Positions 37,108 to 45,357 of a stretch of DNA of 64,000 nt are shown here, in pieces (the first letter of the stretch is position 1; each line of letters starts with the position of its first letter). The notes beneath the pieces are model-generated. The model saw nothing but the letters and a program-made list of their open reading frames with translations. It did no database searches and had not been told where the DNA came from. Source of the DNA: Taklimakanibacter lacteus (GTDB lineage Bacteria; Pseudomonadota; Alphaproteobacteria; Rhizobiales; Aestuariivirgaceae); contig QOZQ01000008.1 in the NCBI GenBank assembly GCA_003576695.1, forward strand, positions 62,001 through 126,000. Direction: 5' to 3'. A program made the translations under genes and the position numbers.

Positions 37108-37484
37108 TGGCCACGGGCGACGAAGAATCGGTCGTCTTCGCGCCGCGCTATGACGAGAACGGGCTGATCCCCGCCATCGTGACCGATGCCAGGGATGGCT
37201 CGGTCGTCATGCTCGCTTACATGAATGCGGAAGCCCTGGCGCGCACGCTCGAAACGGGCGAAGCCCATTATTGGAGCCGGTCGCGTCGTGAGCTCTGGCG
37301 CAAGGGCGCCACATCCGGAGACACCCAGAAGGTCGTCGAAATCAGGCTCGATTGCGACCAGGACACTGTCCTCATGTCCGTCAACATGGCCGGCCGCGGT
37401 GTCGCCTGCCATACCGGCCGCCATTCCTGCTTCTATCGCCGGGTCAGCCGCGACTCACAAGGTTACAAACTCGAAATAATCTGA
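37107..37484 (+). CDS. hisI: Phosphoribosyl-AMP cyclohydrolase
   Basis: This 125-residue stand-alone HisI opens the purine ring of PR-AMP in step three of histidine synthesis. Visible hallmarks are [32 protein letters not shown], the [13 protein letters not shown] segment, the magnesium-binding DCDQDT aspartates and the zinc cysteines in [14 protein letters not shown]. It lacks the HisE domain, as usual in alphaproteobacteria. The ATG at 37107 overlaps the folE stop by one base. A patatin gene follows 38 bp later on the same strand. Confidence 0.97.
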   Translation: MATGDEESVVFAPRYDENGLIPAIVTDARDGSVVMLAYMNAEALARTLETGEAHYWSRSRRELWRKGATSGDTQKVVEIRLDCDQDTVLMSVNMAGRGVACHTGRHSCFYRRVSRDSQGYKLEII

Positions 37485-37522
37485 GATTTCCCGATCTTCC
37501 GTACACGATGTAAAGTCGCATC

Positions 37523-38365
37523 ATGAACGGCAAGGTGAGACAGGCCATCGGGCTGGCGCTCGGTGCGGGTGCGGCGCGCGGCTGGGCGCATATCGGCGCC
37601 ATCGAAAGGCTGGAGGAGAACGGCATCCACGCCTGCGCCATTGCCGGCTCCTCGATCGGGGCGCTTGCCGGCGGCCTCCATGCGGCAGGCCGGCTTCAGG
37701 CGCTCAAGGAGTTCGCCCTTGGCCTCACCCGCCGGCGGGTCCTGTCGCTCCTCGATATTTCCTGGCGCGGATCGGGCCTCATCGCTGGCGAGCGCCTAGG
37801 CGGCCTGCTCGACGATGTTGTCGGCGGCGTTACTTTTGCCGACACGAAGATACCCTTCATCTGCATCGCGACCGAGCTCGGCACGGGGCATGAATTGTGG
37901 CTGCGCTCGGGCGCGCTGGCGCCGGCGATCCGTGCCTCCTATGCGCTGCCGGGCGTCTTTCGCCCCGTTCGCGTCAATGGCCACTGGCTCATCGACGGCG
38001 GCGTGGTCAATCCGGTGCCCGTCGCCGCTTGCCGGGCGCTCGGCGCCCGTCTGGTGATCGCCGTCAATCTGGGACCCGAGACGGCAGCCGGCATCGCCAT
38101 CCAGAATCCGCCCGACATTGCCACAAGCGACAAAGGCAGGACGGCACCGAGCCTCACCTCGGTGCTCGTCGCCGCTTTCAACATCACGCAAGACCGTCTC
38201 GCACGCTCGCGCCTCGCCGGCGATCCGCCCGATATTTCATTGAGCCCGCGCTCCAATGGGCTTGGCCTGTTCGAATTCGACAAGGCCGAGAAAGCAATCG
38301 CAGCCGGCCGCGACGCGGTCGACCGCGCCATGCCGGAGATAGAGCGTGCGATCTCCGTGCTCTAG
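37523..38365 (+). CDS. Patatin-like phospholipase family protein
   Basis: This 280-residue protein is of the bacterial patatin/RssA type. It has the oxyanion loop GLALGAGAARGWAHIGAIERL near residues 10-30, the nucleophile elbow GSSIG (Ser at about 48) and the catalytic Asp in DGGVVNP. Such enzymes act as lipid acyl hydrolases at the inner membrane face. It is the third gene after folE and hisI, a spacing kept in related Rhizobiales, and is probably on the same transcript. The C-terminal third is variable and the substrate unknown. Confidence 0.92.
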   Translation: MNGKVRQAIGLALGAGAARGWAHIGAIERLEENGIHACAIAGSSIGALAGGLHAAGRLQALKEFALGLTRRRVLSLLDISWRGSGLIAGERLGGLLDDVVGGVTFADTKIPFICIATELGTGHELWLRSGALAPAIRASYALPGVFRPVRVNGHWLIDGGVVNPVPVAACRALGARLVIAVNLGPETAAGIAIQNPPDIATSDKGRTAPSLTSVLVAAFNITQDRLARSRLAGDPPDISLSPRSNGLGLFEFDKAEKAIAAGRDAVDRAMPEIERAISVL

Positions 38366-38425
38366 CTGTGGAGCCTCAACAGGTTGTCCTCGGTCAGACT
38401 GAGGCGGCTGATGCCCGAATTGAGC

Positions 38426-38860
38426 CTAGCCCGAGGACGCGATGTAGCTTTTCATCTCCTCGGCTTCGCGCTCGATCGCCTCGATGCGGTGCTTCACCAC
38501 ATCGCCGATCGAGATCATGCCGCCGAGCTTGCCGCTTTCGACCACCGGAAGATGGCGCACGCGATGCTCCGTCATCAGCGACATGAGCTCGGCCTCGGTA
38601 TCGCGCGGCGCGCAGGTCCTGACCGCAGCGGTCATGTATTCCTTGATCGGCTTGTCCAGCGCCTTGGCGCCGCCCAGCGACACGGCTCGAACAATGTCGC
38701 GCTCGGATACGATGCCGTTGATGCGCCCTTGCGCATCGACGATGACGACGGCGCCGATTTTCTTGGCGGCGAGTGTCTGCGCGACAGCGAGCACCGTATC
38801 GTCGGGTTGCGCCGTGATCACGGCGCGGCCTTTGGCGTTGAGAATCTGCGCAACAGTCAT
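38426..38860 (-). CDS. CBS-domain pair protein
   Basis: This protein of 144 residues consists almost entirely of two CBS motifs. The first (TVAQILNAKG to INGIVSERDIVR) and the second (IKEYMTAAVRTCAPRD to GGMISIGDVVKHRI) each end in the typical G-hydrophobic-S/D-x-x-D/E pattern, forming a Bateman module that binds adenosine nucleotides. The ATG at 38860 is chosen for its AGGAGGTG ribosome-binding site; a GTG lies two codons upstream. It probably senses energy charge. It converges with the patatin gene and is downstream of a rhomboid gene. Confidence 0.93.
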   Translation of the reverse strand: MTVAQILNAKGRAVITAQPDDTVLAVAQTLAAKKIGAVVIVDAQGRINGIVSERDIVRAVSLGGAKALDKPIKEYMTAAVRTCAPRDTEAELMSLMTEHRVRHLPVVESGKLGGMISIGDVVKHRIEAIEREAEEMKSYIASSG

Positions 38861-38900
38861 GCACACCTCCTGCTTCGCTGGCCCTCAGATTAACACGAAC

Positions 38901-39602
38901 TCAGGGTCTGCGCATCCCTTCTCGCATCACGAGGAAATAGGCGGCGAGCCCGGCAATGAAGCCGCCAATATGCGCTTCCCAGGCGATGCGCGCATTGTCG
39001 GCGAAACCCGGCAGTCCCTGTACACCGCTAAGTACCGTCAGCCCCATGAACACGAGCAGGAAGATAATGGCGCGGCGGTTATGCAGGAATTCGCTGAAGG
39101 TCAGAGGCGCGCCCCGGCGCCCGAACATCACCGGGATCGCCGCCGCGAGCAGCCCTGAGACCGCTGCCGACGCGCCAACTGCGATCACCGGCGTGCCCCA
39201 GAAGACGGCGATCATGGCGAGCGCGCCACCGAGCGTCGAGACAAGCGCGATGAGGAGGAAGCGCAGCGTCCCGAACTGGCGCGCCACCGGCGTGCCGAAG
39301 ATCAGGAGCCAGACTGAATTGAACAGCACATGCAGCCAGCCGTCATGGAGGAAGGCATAGGTGATGAGGCTCCAATATTGCGAGCCCTCGATCATCGCGA
39401 TGCTCTCGCTCCCGCCGAAGCGGGCCGGGATGAGGGCAAAGGCGTAGAGCGACCAGATTTCCCAGTCCTGGCCGGCAAAGACGAGGGCCGCGTGAATGCC
39501 GATCAGGACGGCGATGACGATGAGAACGATGGGGGGCGCGTTAACGATAGGGCCGCTTCCGCCGCGGAAGCCCTGCCCGGTCCTGTCCGTCACGTCTGGC
39601 AC
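38901..39602 (-). CDS. Rhomboid family intramembrane serine protease
   Basis: This polytopic protein of about 233 residues has six hydrophobic segments. The nucleophile lies in VGASAAVSG (the GxSx motif, about residue 145), the partner His in AWEAHIGGF in the last helix, and the family's upstream HxxxxHxxxN-like signature appears as LHDGWLHVLFNSVWLL. It cleaves membrane proteins within the bilayer; targets are unknown. The GTG at 39602 is preferred because GGGAGAG stands before it; the longer frame would start at a TTG inside the divergent PAS gene's leader. The CBS gene follows 40 bp downstream. Confidence 0.85.
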   Translation of the reverse strand: MPDVTDRTGQGFRGGSGPIVNAPPIVLIVIAVLIGIHAALVFAGQDWEIWSLYAFALIPARFGGSESIAMIEGSQYWSLITYAFLHDGWLHVLFNSVWLLIFGTPVARQFGTLRFLLIALVSTLGGALAMIAVFWGTPVIAVGASAAVSGLLAAAIPVMFGRRGAPLTFSEFLHNRRAIIFLLVFMGLTVLSGVQGLPGFADNARIAWEAHIGGFIAGLAAYFLVMREGMRRP

Positions 39603-39671
39603 GGTTGCTGCACTCTCCCTGCCAAGCGTCCACTCATGACACAACCACTGCTCACAAGTCCGGCAAAATCA

Positions 39672-40295
39672 ATGCAGATGACTGATACCATCAAGGCCAC
39701 GGCAACCCCAGAAGAAATCCTTCATCCGGGCAGCCGCGCGCTGTTCCGCTACTGGGAGGCCGTTCGCGGCGAGATGTCGGCGCCGCCCCGCGACTGGCTG
39801 GATTTGCAGAAGATCCGCATGCTCGTCCCGTATCTCTTCATGATCGAGCGCCGGCCGGATCAGGCCTATGCCTGGCGGCTGGCCGGAACCCGCGTTTGCG
39901 GGCTCTGGGGCAAGGAGCTGACCGGCAGGCCGGCCTTTGCCGAAGGTGACCGCTTCGAGCGTCAATCGATCAGCCGCCTGCTCGATGGCGTCGTCGATGC
40001 GCATCAGCCCTTTGTCCTGCGCTTCCGTCTCAATTCCGAGTCAGGCCTCGGCGTTGCGGCCGAGCTGGTCGCCACGCCGTTGCGCGCGCGTCAGGGCCAT
40101 ACGACTTTTGCCTTCGGCGTGATCATGCCGTTTCGGGAAGTGACCTGGTCGCAGAACGACCCGGTGACCACCTTCGAGCTGTCGGCCGCCCGCACGATCT
40201 GGACCGAGCCGGTTCCCGGCGCCGACCGCTACGCCTCCGCGCGATCAAATTCGCAACAGGCCTTCCAGGTGATTAACGGCGGACGCCTCGATTAG
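39672..40295 (+). CDS. PAS domain-containing protein (PAS_5 family)
   Basis: This protein of about 207 residues matches the alphaproteobacterial PAS_5 family. The N-terminal PGSRALFRYWEAVRGEMSAPPRDWLDLQKIRMLVPYLF leads into the PAS core (IERRPDQAYAWRLAGTRVCGLWGKELTGRPAF). No output domain is attached, so it is a stand-alone sensor or adaptor. The start is uncertain: the ATG at 39672 leaves a normal gap to the divergent rhomboid gene, while an in-frame ATG at 39636 adds 12 residues. A hairpin at 40318 ends the gene and a PilZ gene follows. Confidence 0.85.
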   Translation: MQMTDTIKATATPEEILHPGSRALFRYWEAVRGEMSAPPRDWLDLQKIRMLVPYLFMIERRPDQAYAWRLAGTRVCGLWGKELTGRPAFAEGDRFERQSISRLLDGVVDAHQPFVLRFRLNSESGLGVAAELVATPLRARQGHTTFAFGVIMPFREVTWSQNDPVTTFELSAARTIWTEPVPGADRYASARSNSQQAFQVINGGRLD

Positions 40296-40317
40296 TTAAG
40301 AAATCGGATGAGCGGCC

Positions 40318-40341
40318 GTTAAGGATTTAGTTTTCCTTAAC
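40318..40341 (+). terminator. Inverted repeat after the PAS gene, likely terminator
   Basis: GTTAAGGA (40318-40325) pairs with TCCTTAAC (40334-40341) over an 8-base loop, and a TATTTTTAG tract follows six bases later. It lies 23 bp after the PAS stop codon. The AT-rich stem is weak for a terminator, so a regulatory role ahead of the PilZ gene is also possible. Confidence 0.5.
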
Positions 40342-40430
40342 CTCATATTTTTAGCCCTTCGCTAAGGTGCTGATGCTACGGTCGCGTCGAAGAGCGCAGG
40401 GTAAAGCAGAATCGAGAGGCAATTCCGGCC

Positions 40431-41030
40431 GTGAATGCAGCAGTCGCGACTGGTACGAAATTTCCGTCAGCCGAAGGCCCGGCGGTTGCCGCCGTTGTCT
40501 TCGGCCGCTTCATGCTGCCCGATATGAGCGAATATTCCTGCCAGGTAAGCGACCTGACCGTGGATGGAGCGGTCTTCGCAGCCAAGACAGTGCCCGAGAA
40601 GGACGCCCAGATCGTCGCCTATATCGATGAGATCGGACGGGTGGAAGGCATTGCCGCAGAGGCGGTGCCAGGCGGCTTCCGGGTCGTCTTTTCCCATACC
40701 GGTCAGCGAAAAGAGCGCTTTGCCTCGCGCCTTGCCGGGCGCGCCACCAAGAACACCACCGCCGGGACCGACCTGCGCCGGCACGCCCGCTTCGCCCCGA
40801 CCGACACCCAGTCGCATATCACCTTGCCGGATGGCCGGGTCTATGCTTGCGAGATCCTCGATATTTCGCTGTCGGGTGCGGCCGTGAAAGTCGACGTCAT
40901 GCCGAGCCTCGGCACCCATCTGATGCTGGGCAAGATGCGCGGCCGCATCGTGCGCTATGTGGAATCAGGAATCGCCATTGAATTCCTGAAACCCCTCAAC
41001 ACCACCCAGCTTTCCGCCCAGATCCGCTGA
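40431..41030 (+). CDS. Tandem PilZ-domain protein (c-di-GMP receptor)
   Basis: This 199-residue protein contains two PilZ-like barrels. The first (about 20-95) lacks the arginine motif and is probably degenerate. The second (about 112-195) has RRHAR (the RxxxR motif) and DISLSGA (the DxSxxG motif), the residues that bind cyclic di-GMP. It starts with GTG at 40431. No catalytic or membrane region is present, so it likely transmits c-di-GMP levels to a motility, polysaccharide or envelope target. It is followed by a transglutaminase-like protease gene of the family to which the c-di-GMP-controlled LapG belongs, though a real link is unproven. Confidence 0.9.
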   Translation: MNAAVATGTKFPSAEGPAVAAVVFGRFMLPDMSEYSCQVSDLTVDGAVFAAKTVPEKDAQIVAYIDEIGRVEGIAAEAVPGGFRVVFSHTGQRKERFASRLAGRATKNTTAGTDLRRHARFAPTDTQSHITLPDGRVYACEILDISLSGAAVKVDVMPSLGTHLMLGKMRGRIVRYVESGIAIEFLKPLNTTQLSAQIR

Positions 41031-41053
41031 TCTGCCGTCTCGATGACTGTGGC

Positions 41054-41072
41054 CCGGCCTGCCGCAGGCCGG
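41054..41072 (+). terminator. GC-rich hairpin after the PilZ gene
   Basis: CCGGCCT and AGGCCGG form a 7-bp stem around GCCGC, 24 bp after the PilZ stop, followed by CCGTTTG. It is a plausible terminator although the T-run is short. Confidence 0.5.
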
Positions 41073-41227
41073 CCGTTTGCGCACGCGCCTTGATGGTTAA
41101 TAGTCCCGATTCCCATCCTTTCTATTTTGTTATTAGTTTTCAGAGACTTGCGCCAATAAACTGAACGCGATCTCAAAGCCTTGCCGCTAGTCTGACGCCC
41201 AACGATAAGGGGAATGGACGTCAAAAA

Positions 41228-41872
41228 ATGACTATCTTGGCAAGACTCGGGGGAGTTGCGCTCGGATTGTTCTGCTTGATCAGCACAGCGCATGCCGTGC
41301 AAGCGGAACAGGACCGGGCAGAACCCACAGAACAGTTTGAAACCATCTATGGCAAGGCGCTGCCGCCCATCGGCTTCGTGGAAATGTGCGCCCGTGAGCC
41401 GAAACTGTGCCGCCCGCAAGGTGGCCGGCCGACGAGACTGGCCTTGTCGCCGGACCGCTGGAACCTGGTCTACCAGGTCAACAGCTTCGTCAATGGCAAG
41501 ATCGCGCCGATGAGCGATGAGGAGCTCTATGGCAAGCCCGAATACTGGACGCTCCCGACCGATGCCGGCGATTGCGAGGACTATCTGCTTCTCAAGAAGC
41601 ACTATCTCGAAGGGCTGGGCTTCCCGTCATCGGCGCTGCTGATCACCGTCGTGCTCGACGAGAAGGCGCAAGGCCATGCCGTGCTCACCATCACCACCGA
41701 CAAGGGCGACTTCGTGCTCGACAATCGCCGCAACGACGTCCTGCGCTGGAGCGATACCGGTTACAGCTATCTGAAGCGCCAATCTGCGGAAGATCCGCGC
41801 CAGTGGGTCTCGCTGACCAACAAGGACTCTGTCGCGGGCGCCGTCGTCTCGGCCGGAGGCAAGAAGAAATAG
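41228..41872 (+). CDS. Transglutaminase-like cysteine peptidase (BTLCP/LapG family)
   Basis: This 214-residue protein has a signal peptide (cleavage near AHAVQ, about residue 23) and the bacterial transglutaminase-like cysteine proteinase fold. The catalytic Cys lies in DAGDCEDYLLLKKHYL (about residue 116), the His in AQGHAVLTI (about 150) and the Asp in FVLDNRRNDV (about 165). Family member LapG cleaves adhesins in the periplasm under c-di-GMP control. No LapD-like gene or large adhesin is in view, so the role here is unknown. It ends at a 13-bp hairpin shared with the convergent carbonic anhydrase gene. Confidence 0.9.
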   Translation: MTILARLGGVALGLFCLISTAHAVQAEQDRAEPTEQFETIYGKALPPIGFVEMCAREPKLCRPQGGRPTRLALSPDRWNLVYQVNSFVNGKIAPMSDEELYGKPEYWTLPTDAGDCEDYLLLKKHYLEGLGFPSSALLITVVLDEKAQGHAVLTITTDKGDFVLDNRRNDVLRWSDTGYSYLKRQSAEDPRQWVSLTNKDSVAGAVVSAGGKKK

Positions 41873-41950
41873 AGCATCGGACCGAAAAGAGTTGAGGGAG
41901 CTACGGCCCGGTCGGCGTCCCCCTCCCCATCCCCCACCAGACCGGGTCGA

Positions 41951-41983
41951 GGAGCCGGCTCAGTCCCACCCTGAGCCGGCTCC
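41951..41983. terminator. Bidirectional 13-bp hairpin between convergent genes
   Basis: GGAGCCGGCTCAG (41951-41963) pairs perfectly with CTGAGCCGGCTCC (41971-41983) across a 7-base loop. It sits between the stop of the protease gene and the stop of the gamma-carbonic anhydrase gene. T-tracts are weak on both sides, but stem strength and position favour bidirectional termination. Confidence 0.7.
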
Positions 41984-41985
41984 GC

Positions 41986-42522
41986 CTATTCCGGCGACCA
42001 GTCGCGCATGCCGGCGGCGAAACGCCGCCAGTTCTTCACGTAATTCTTGGCCGAGCGGGTGAGTTGTTCGGCCATCTCGGCCGAGACCTCGCGCACCACC
42101 TTGCCGGGCGCTCCCATCACCAGCGAATTGTCGGGGATCACCTTGCCTTCAGGGATCAGCGCATTGGCGCCGATCAGGCAGTTGCGGCCGATCCTGGTGT
42201 GGTTGAGGATCGTGGCGCCCATGCCGATCAGCGTGTTGTCGCCGATGGTGCAGCCATGCAGGATCGCCTGGTGCCCGATGGTGCAGTTGCGCCCGACGGT
42301 GAGCGGCGCCCCCATATCGGTGTGGAGCACGCAGCCATCCTGGATGTTGCTGCCCTCCCCGATATGGATGAGCTCATTGTCGCCCCGCAGCACCGCGCCG
42401 AACCAGATGCCGGCATTGCGCTCGAGCTTCACCTTGCCCACGACCACCGCATTGGGCGCGATCCAGTACTCGTTCTCAGGCGGAAGCTCGGGCGTAACGC
42501 CATCGAGCGAATAGATCGTCAT
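41986..42522 (-). CDS. Gamma-class carbonic anhydrase-like protein
   Basis: This protein of 178 residues has a left-handed beta-helix of hexapeptide repeats ([38 protein letters not shown] and so on). The three zinc-ligand histidines of gamma-carbonic anhydrases are visible in [15 protein letters not shown] and HGCTIG, at the expected spacing. The ATG at 42522 (MTIYSL) is the family start; the frame continues upstream without similarity. It probably hydrates CO2 or binds a related ligand. It is a common housekeeping gene in Rhizobiales. Confidence 0.92.
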   Translation of the reverse strand: MTIYSLDGVTPELPPENEYWIAPNAVVVGKVKLERNAGIWFGAVLRGDNELIHIGEGSNIQDGCVLHTDMGAPLTVGRNCTIGHQAILHGCTIGDNTLIGMGATILNHTRIGRNCLIGANALIPEGKVIPDNSLVMGAPGKVVREVSAEMAEQLTRSAKNYVKNWRRFAAGMRDWSPE

Positions 42523-42648
42523 GCAGCCCACTCTCTCAGTTGCTCGTGGTGCCAGACTATACAGTGCCGACCGGGGCAGACCAGCTATTGTTCTTATCGT
42601 CGCAGTCAGCAAGAGTTACACGGATTCCGGAGAGTGGAAAATGCGCAA

Positions 42649-43188
42649 ATGACAACCCGAGCAGCAATCACGCAGGTGGAACGACGAATTGCTCAAGCAC
42701 TTGAACCTCTCGGTTTCAATACGGCCCACAAATCCCGACAAGCACGGTTGGTCAAGAAAGTCGGAAATGAAGCAGAGATCTATCTCTACCCGGGCGTCCA
42801 TCGTCGCAGAGGGAAAATACTGGTGGAACCGGTCATCGGCCTCGATTTTCTGCCGCTTCGAAGAGCGCTAGAAGCCATGGAGTCCAACCCCACCACGCAG
42901 GTGTGCCGTTGCATACTCGGTCTGGTTGACAGAAACGATTTGTGGGTTTGCCTGGAGCTTACGAGTGATGTGATCGGAACCGATGCTTTGGAAAAGATCA
43001 TTGACTCTGTCCACAAGGCTTTGAGCGAATTGCTGCCGCTATGCTCAGCGAAAAGGATCCTCGAATTGTTCGAGGATCACATTCACCTGCGACGCGATGA
43101 CAGCAGTTTTGCGATCCTGCAGGAGCATCTCAAACATGAAGTTTTGAGCCGACTTATGTCGGAGCAACACTTCGGCATATTGCACTAA
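42649..43188 (+). CDS. Hypothetical protein of low GC content
   Basis: I do not recognise this 179-residue protein. It has no signal peptide or membrane segment, many charged residues and a predicted alpha/beta mix. The middle (KILVEPVIGLDFLPLRRALEAME) and the end (EHLKHEVLSRLMSEQHFG) are helical. The ATG at 42649 is used; the nearest ribosome-binding sequence GGAGAG is 12 bases off and an in-frame GTG lies at 42634. Base composition is much closer to 50% GC than its neighbours, suggesting recent transfer. It sits alone between two unrelated gene groups. Confidence 0.65.
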   Translation: MTTRAAITQVERRIAQALEPLGFNTAHKSRQARLVKKVGNEAEIYLYPGVHRRRGKILVEPVIGLDFLPLRRALEAMESNPTTQVCRCILGLVDRNDLWVCLELTSDVIGTDALEKIIDSVHKALSELLPLCSAKRILELFEDHIHLRRDDSSFAILQEHLKHEVLSRLMSEQHFGILH

Positions 43189-43287
43189 GAGTAACTTTTG
43201 AAGATCACGTTTTCTAACCCACCCGGTGCCACCGCACCAACCGCATCCTCGATTCAGCCGGGGATGGTGACCGCCGGCGCGGAACGA

Positions 43288-43812
43288 CTAGGCCGCGCTG
43301 GCGCTCCTCTCCACGAGAGCGATGAGCCCTTGCAAAAGGGCCATGGGGCTCGGCGGACAGCCGCGGATATGGAGATCGACGGGCACGATCTTCGATACGC
43401 CGCCGACGCAGGCATAGCTGTCGGCGAAGATACCGCCATCCAGGGCGCATGTTCCCACCGAAACGACCCATTTCGGGCTCGGTGTGGCATTGTAGGTGCG
43501 CGCCAGGGCCTCGCGCATATTGTGCGTGACCGGCCCGGTTACGAGCAGAACGTCGGCATGGCGGGGCGATGCCACGAAACGCAGGCCAAAGCGCTCGAGG
43601 TCATAAAAGACATTGCTCAGGGCGTGAATCTCGAGCTCGCAGCCATTGCATGACCCCGCATCGACATGACGGATCGAAAGGCTGCGACCGAGGGCGCGGC
43701 GCGCTGCATCGTCGAAGGACCGCGCCAACTGGGCAAGGGCAAGGTCGTCGGCCTCCGGCGCTGGCTCGGTCAGCGGCGGGCTGAGCAGATTCTTGAACAG
43801 GAGCTTTCGCAT
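43288..43812 (-). CDS. HyfI/NuoB-like small subunit of a hydrogenase-related complex
   Basis: This 174-residue protein is homologous to the small subunit of group 4 hydrogenases and to complex I NuoB. It keeps the cysteines that bind the proximal 4Fe-4S cluster: CNGC (about residue 55), the Cys in VGTCALDGG and the Cys in RGCPPSP. It should relay electrons between the large subunit and a donor or acceptor at the cytoplasmic side. It is the last gene of the six-gene minus-strand operon. Retention of the cluster while the partner large subunit has lost its nickel ligands makes hydrogen chemistry unlikely. Confidence 0.92.
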   Translation of the reverse strand: MRKLLFKNLLSPPLTEPAPEADDLALAQLARSFDDAARRALGRSLSIRHVDAGSCNGCELEIHALSNVFYDLERFGLRFVASPRHADVLLVTGPVTHNMREALARTYNATPSPKWVVSVGTCALDGGIFADSYACVGGVSKIVPVDLHIRGCPPSPMALLQGLIALVERSASAA

Positions 43813-43824
43813 GATGTCGAGGCC

Positions 43825-45348
43825 TCAGACGTCCACTCCCGAATAGGAGCAGTTGAAGGATTTGTTGCACAGCGGAAAATCGGCGACGATGTTGCCTTCG
43901 ATCGCGGCTTCGAGCAGCGGCCATTGGAACCACGACGGATCGCGCAGATGCGCCGCGGCGATCCGGCCATCGCGGGCAAGCCGCACCCAGGCGAACACAT
44001 CGCCGCGAAAACCTTCGACGAGCGATATGCCCTCACGATGCGTTCTTGCACCGCCGCTTCGCGTCATGTCGGCCATGGAGGGGCCGCTCGGCAGGCCGGC
44101 GAGAATCTGGTCGACGAGCGCGACGCTCTGCCGGACCTCCTCGATGCGAATCCAGACACGCGCATCGACATCGCCGTCTTCGCGCACCGGGACGTCGAAT
44201 GAAAGCTCGCCATAGGGTGCGTAACCCGGCCACCGTCGCGCGTCGAAGGACCGGCCCGAGGCTCGGCCCACATAGCCGCCGGCGCCATATTGACGGGCGA
44301 GCTCGGCTGCAAGGACACCGGTCGTCACCGTCCGATCCTGAAGCGATGCCGTATTGTCATAGAGAGACACGAGTTCGGGGAAGGTGCCGTTGACGGTGGC
44401 GATGAGCGAGCGGATGCGCGTGCCGCCCTCCTCGGTCATATCCGCCGCCACGCCACCGGGCACGATGCGATCCATCATCAGGCGGTGGCCGAAACAGGCA
44501 TGCGCGGTCCGCAGCACATGCTCGCGCAGCGCCCCCATATGCGCATGCAGGAGAGAGAACGAGGCATCATTGCAGATGGCGCCGATGTCGCCGAAGTGAT
44601 TGGCAAGGCGCTCGAGCTCCGCCATGAGCGCGCGCAGATAAAGGGCGCGCGGCGGAATCGCGAGGCCGAGAGCCGCTTCCGCCGCTTGCGCGAAAGCCAG
44701 CGCATAGGCGACCGTGCTGTCGCCCGATATGCGGCCCGCGAGGCTCGCCGCCCGGTCGAGCGTGGCCCCACGCAGCAATGAATCGATCCCCTTATGCACA
44801 TAGCCCAGCCGCTCCTCGAGACGAACGACCGTCTCGCCATTGGCGTGGAAGCGGAAGTGGCCGGGCTCGATGATGCCGGCGTGAACGGGACCAACCGGGA
44901 TCTGGTGCAGCGGCGGGCCCTCCGCCGTATGGAACGCATATGGCAATCCATCGGAGGGGCCATTGCTCGCCTCGCCGAGCGGATGTTCGAGGCCCCAACG
45001 GCCGTGATTGAGCCACGGTCGCTCATCCGGACAATCGCGCGGCACCAGACCATGGAGATCGCGGATCGTGCGCTCGAGACGCAAGGCGGGCGGATGGGCG
45101 ATGGCAACGGACGGGAAGCTCCGGTCAGGGCATGGCAGGCTGACGATCAGGATGCCCTCCTCCGCCTTACCGGTGAGGCCCATGTGAACTGCCTCGCCGT
45201 CGCTCCACAGGGCGAGAAGCGTCGCCTGTCCGGAGGCAAGGCCGGCAGCAGCATCGCGCCAGACATTGCTGTCGACCACGATGCGCGGCCAGGGACGCTG
45301 CGCCTTGATCGTCCTCCCTTTGGCGGCCAGTGCCGATATGAATACCAT
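43825..45348 (-). CDS. HyfG/NuoCD-like large subunit lacking the nickel-binding cysteines
   Basis: This 507-residue protein fuses a NuoC-like N-terminus to a NuoD/hydrogenase large-subunit domain (VHKGIDSLLRGATLDRAASLAGRI, ERLANHFGDIGAICNDASF). In true group 4 hydrogenases the segment after the first helix reads CGIC; here it is SGDS, so both cysteines are gone. The C-terminal pair expected in DPCxxC is replaced by CNKSFNC, with different spacing. It therefore cannot hold a standard NiFe site. This is the pattern of energy-converting hydrogenase-related (Ehr) complexes, whose substrate is unknown. It lies 9 bp after hyfF. Confidence 0.9.
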   Translation of the reverse strand: MVFISALAAKGRTIKAQRPWPRIVVDSNVWRDAAAGLASGQATLLALWSDGEAVHMGLTGKAEEGILIVSLPCPDRSFPSVAIAHPPALRLERTIRDLHGLVPRDCPDERPWLNHGRWGLEHPLGEASNGPSDGLPYAFHTAEGPPLHQIPVGPVHAGIIEPGHFRFHANGETVVRLEERLGYVHKGIDSLLRGATLDRAASLAGRISGDSTVAYALAFAQAAEAALGLAIPPRALYLRALMAELERLANHFGDIGAICNDASFSLLHAHMGALREHVLRTAHACFGHRLMMDRIVPGGVAADMTEEGGTRIRSLIATVNGTFPELVSLYDNTASLQDRTVTTGVLAAELARQYGAGGYVGRASGRSFDARRWPGYAPYGELSFDVPVREDGDVDARVWIRIEEVRQSVALVDQILAGLPSGPSMADMTRSGGARTHREGISLVEGFRGDVFAWVRLARDGRIAAAHLRDPSWFQWPLLEAAIEGNIVADFPLCNKSFNCSYSGVDV

Positions 45349-45357
45349 GATCGCCTC

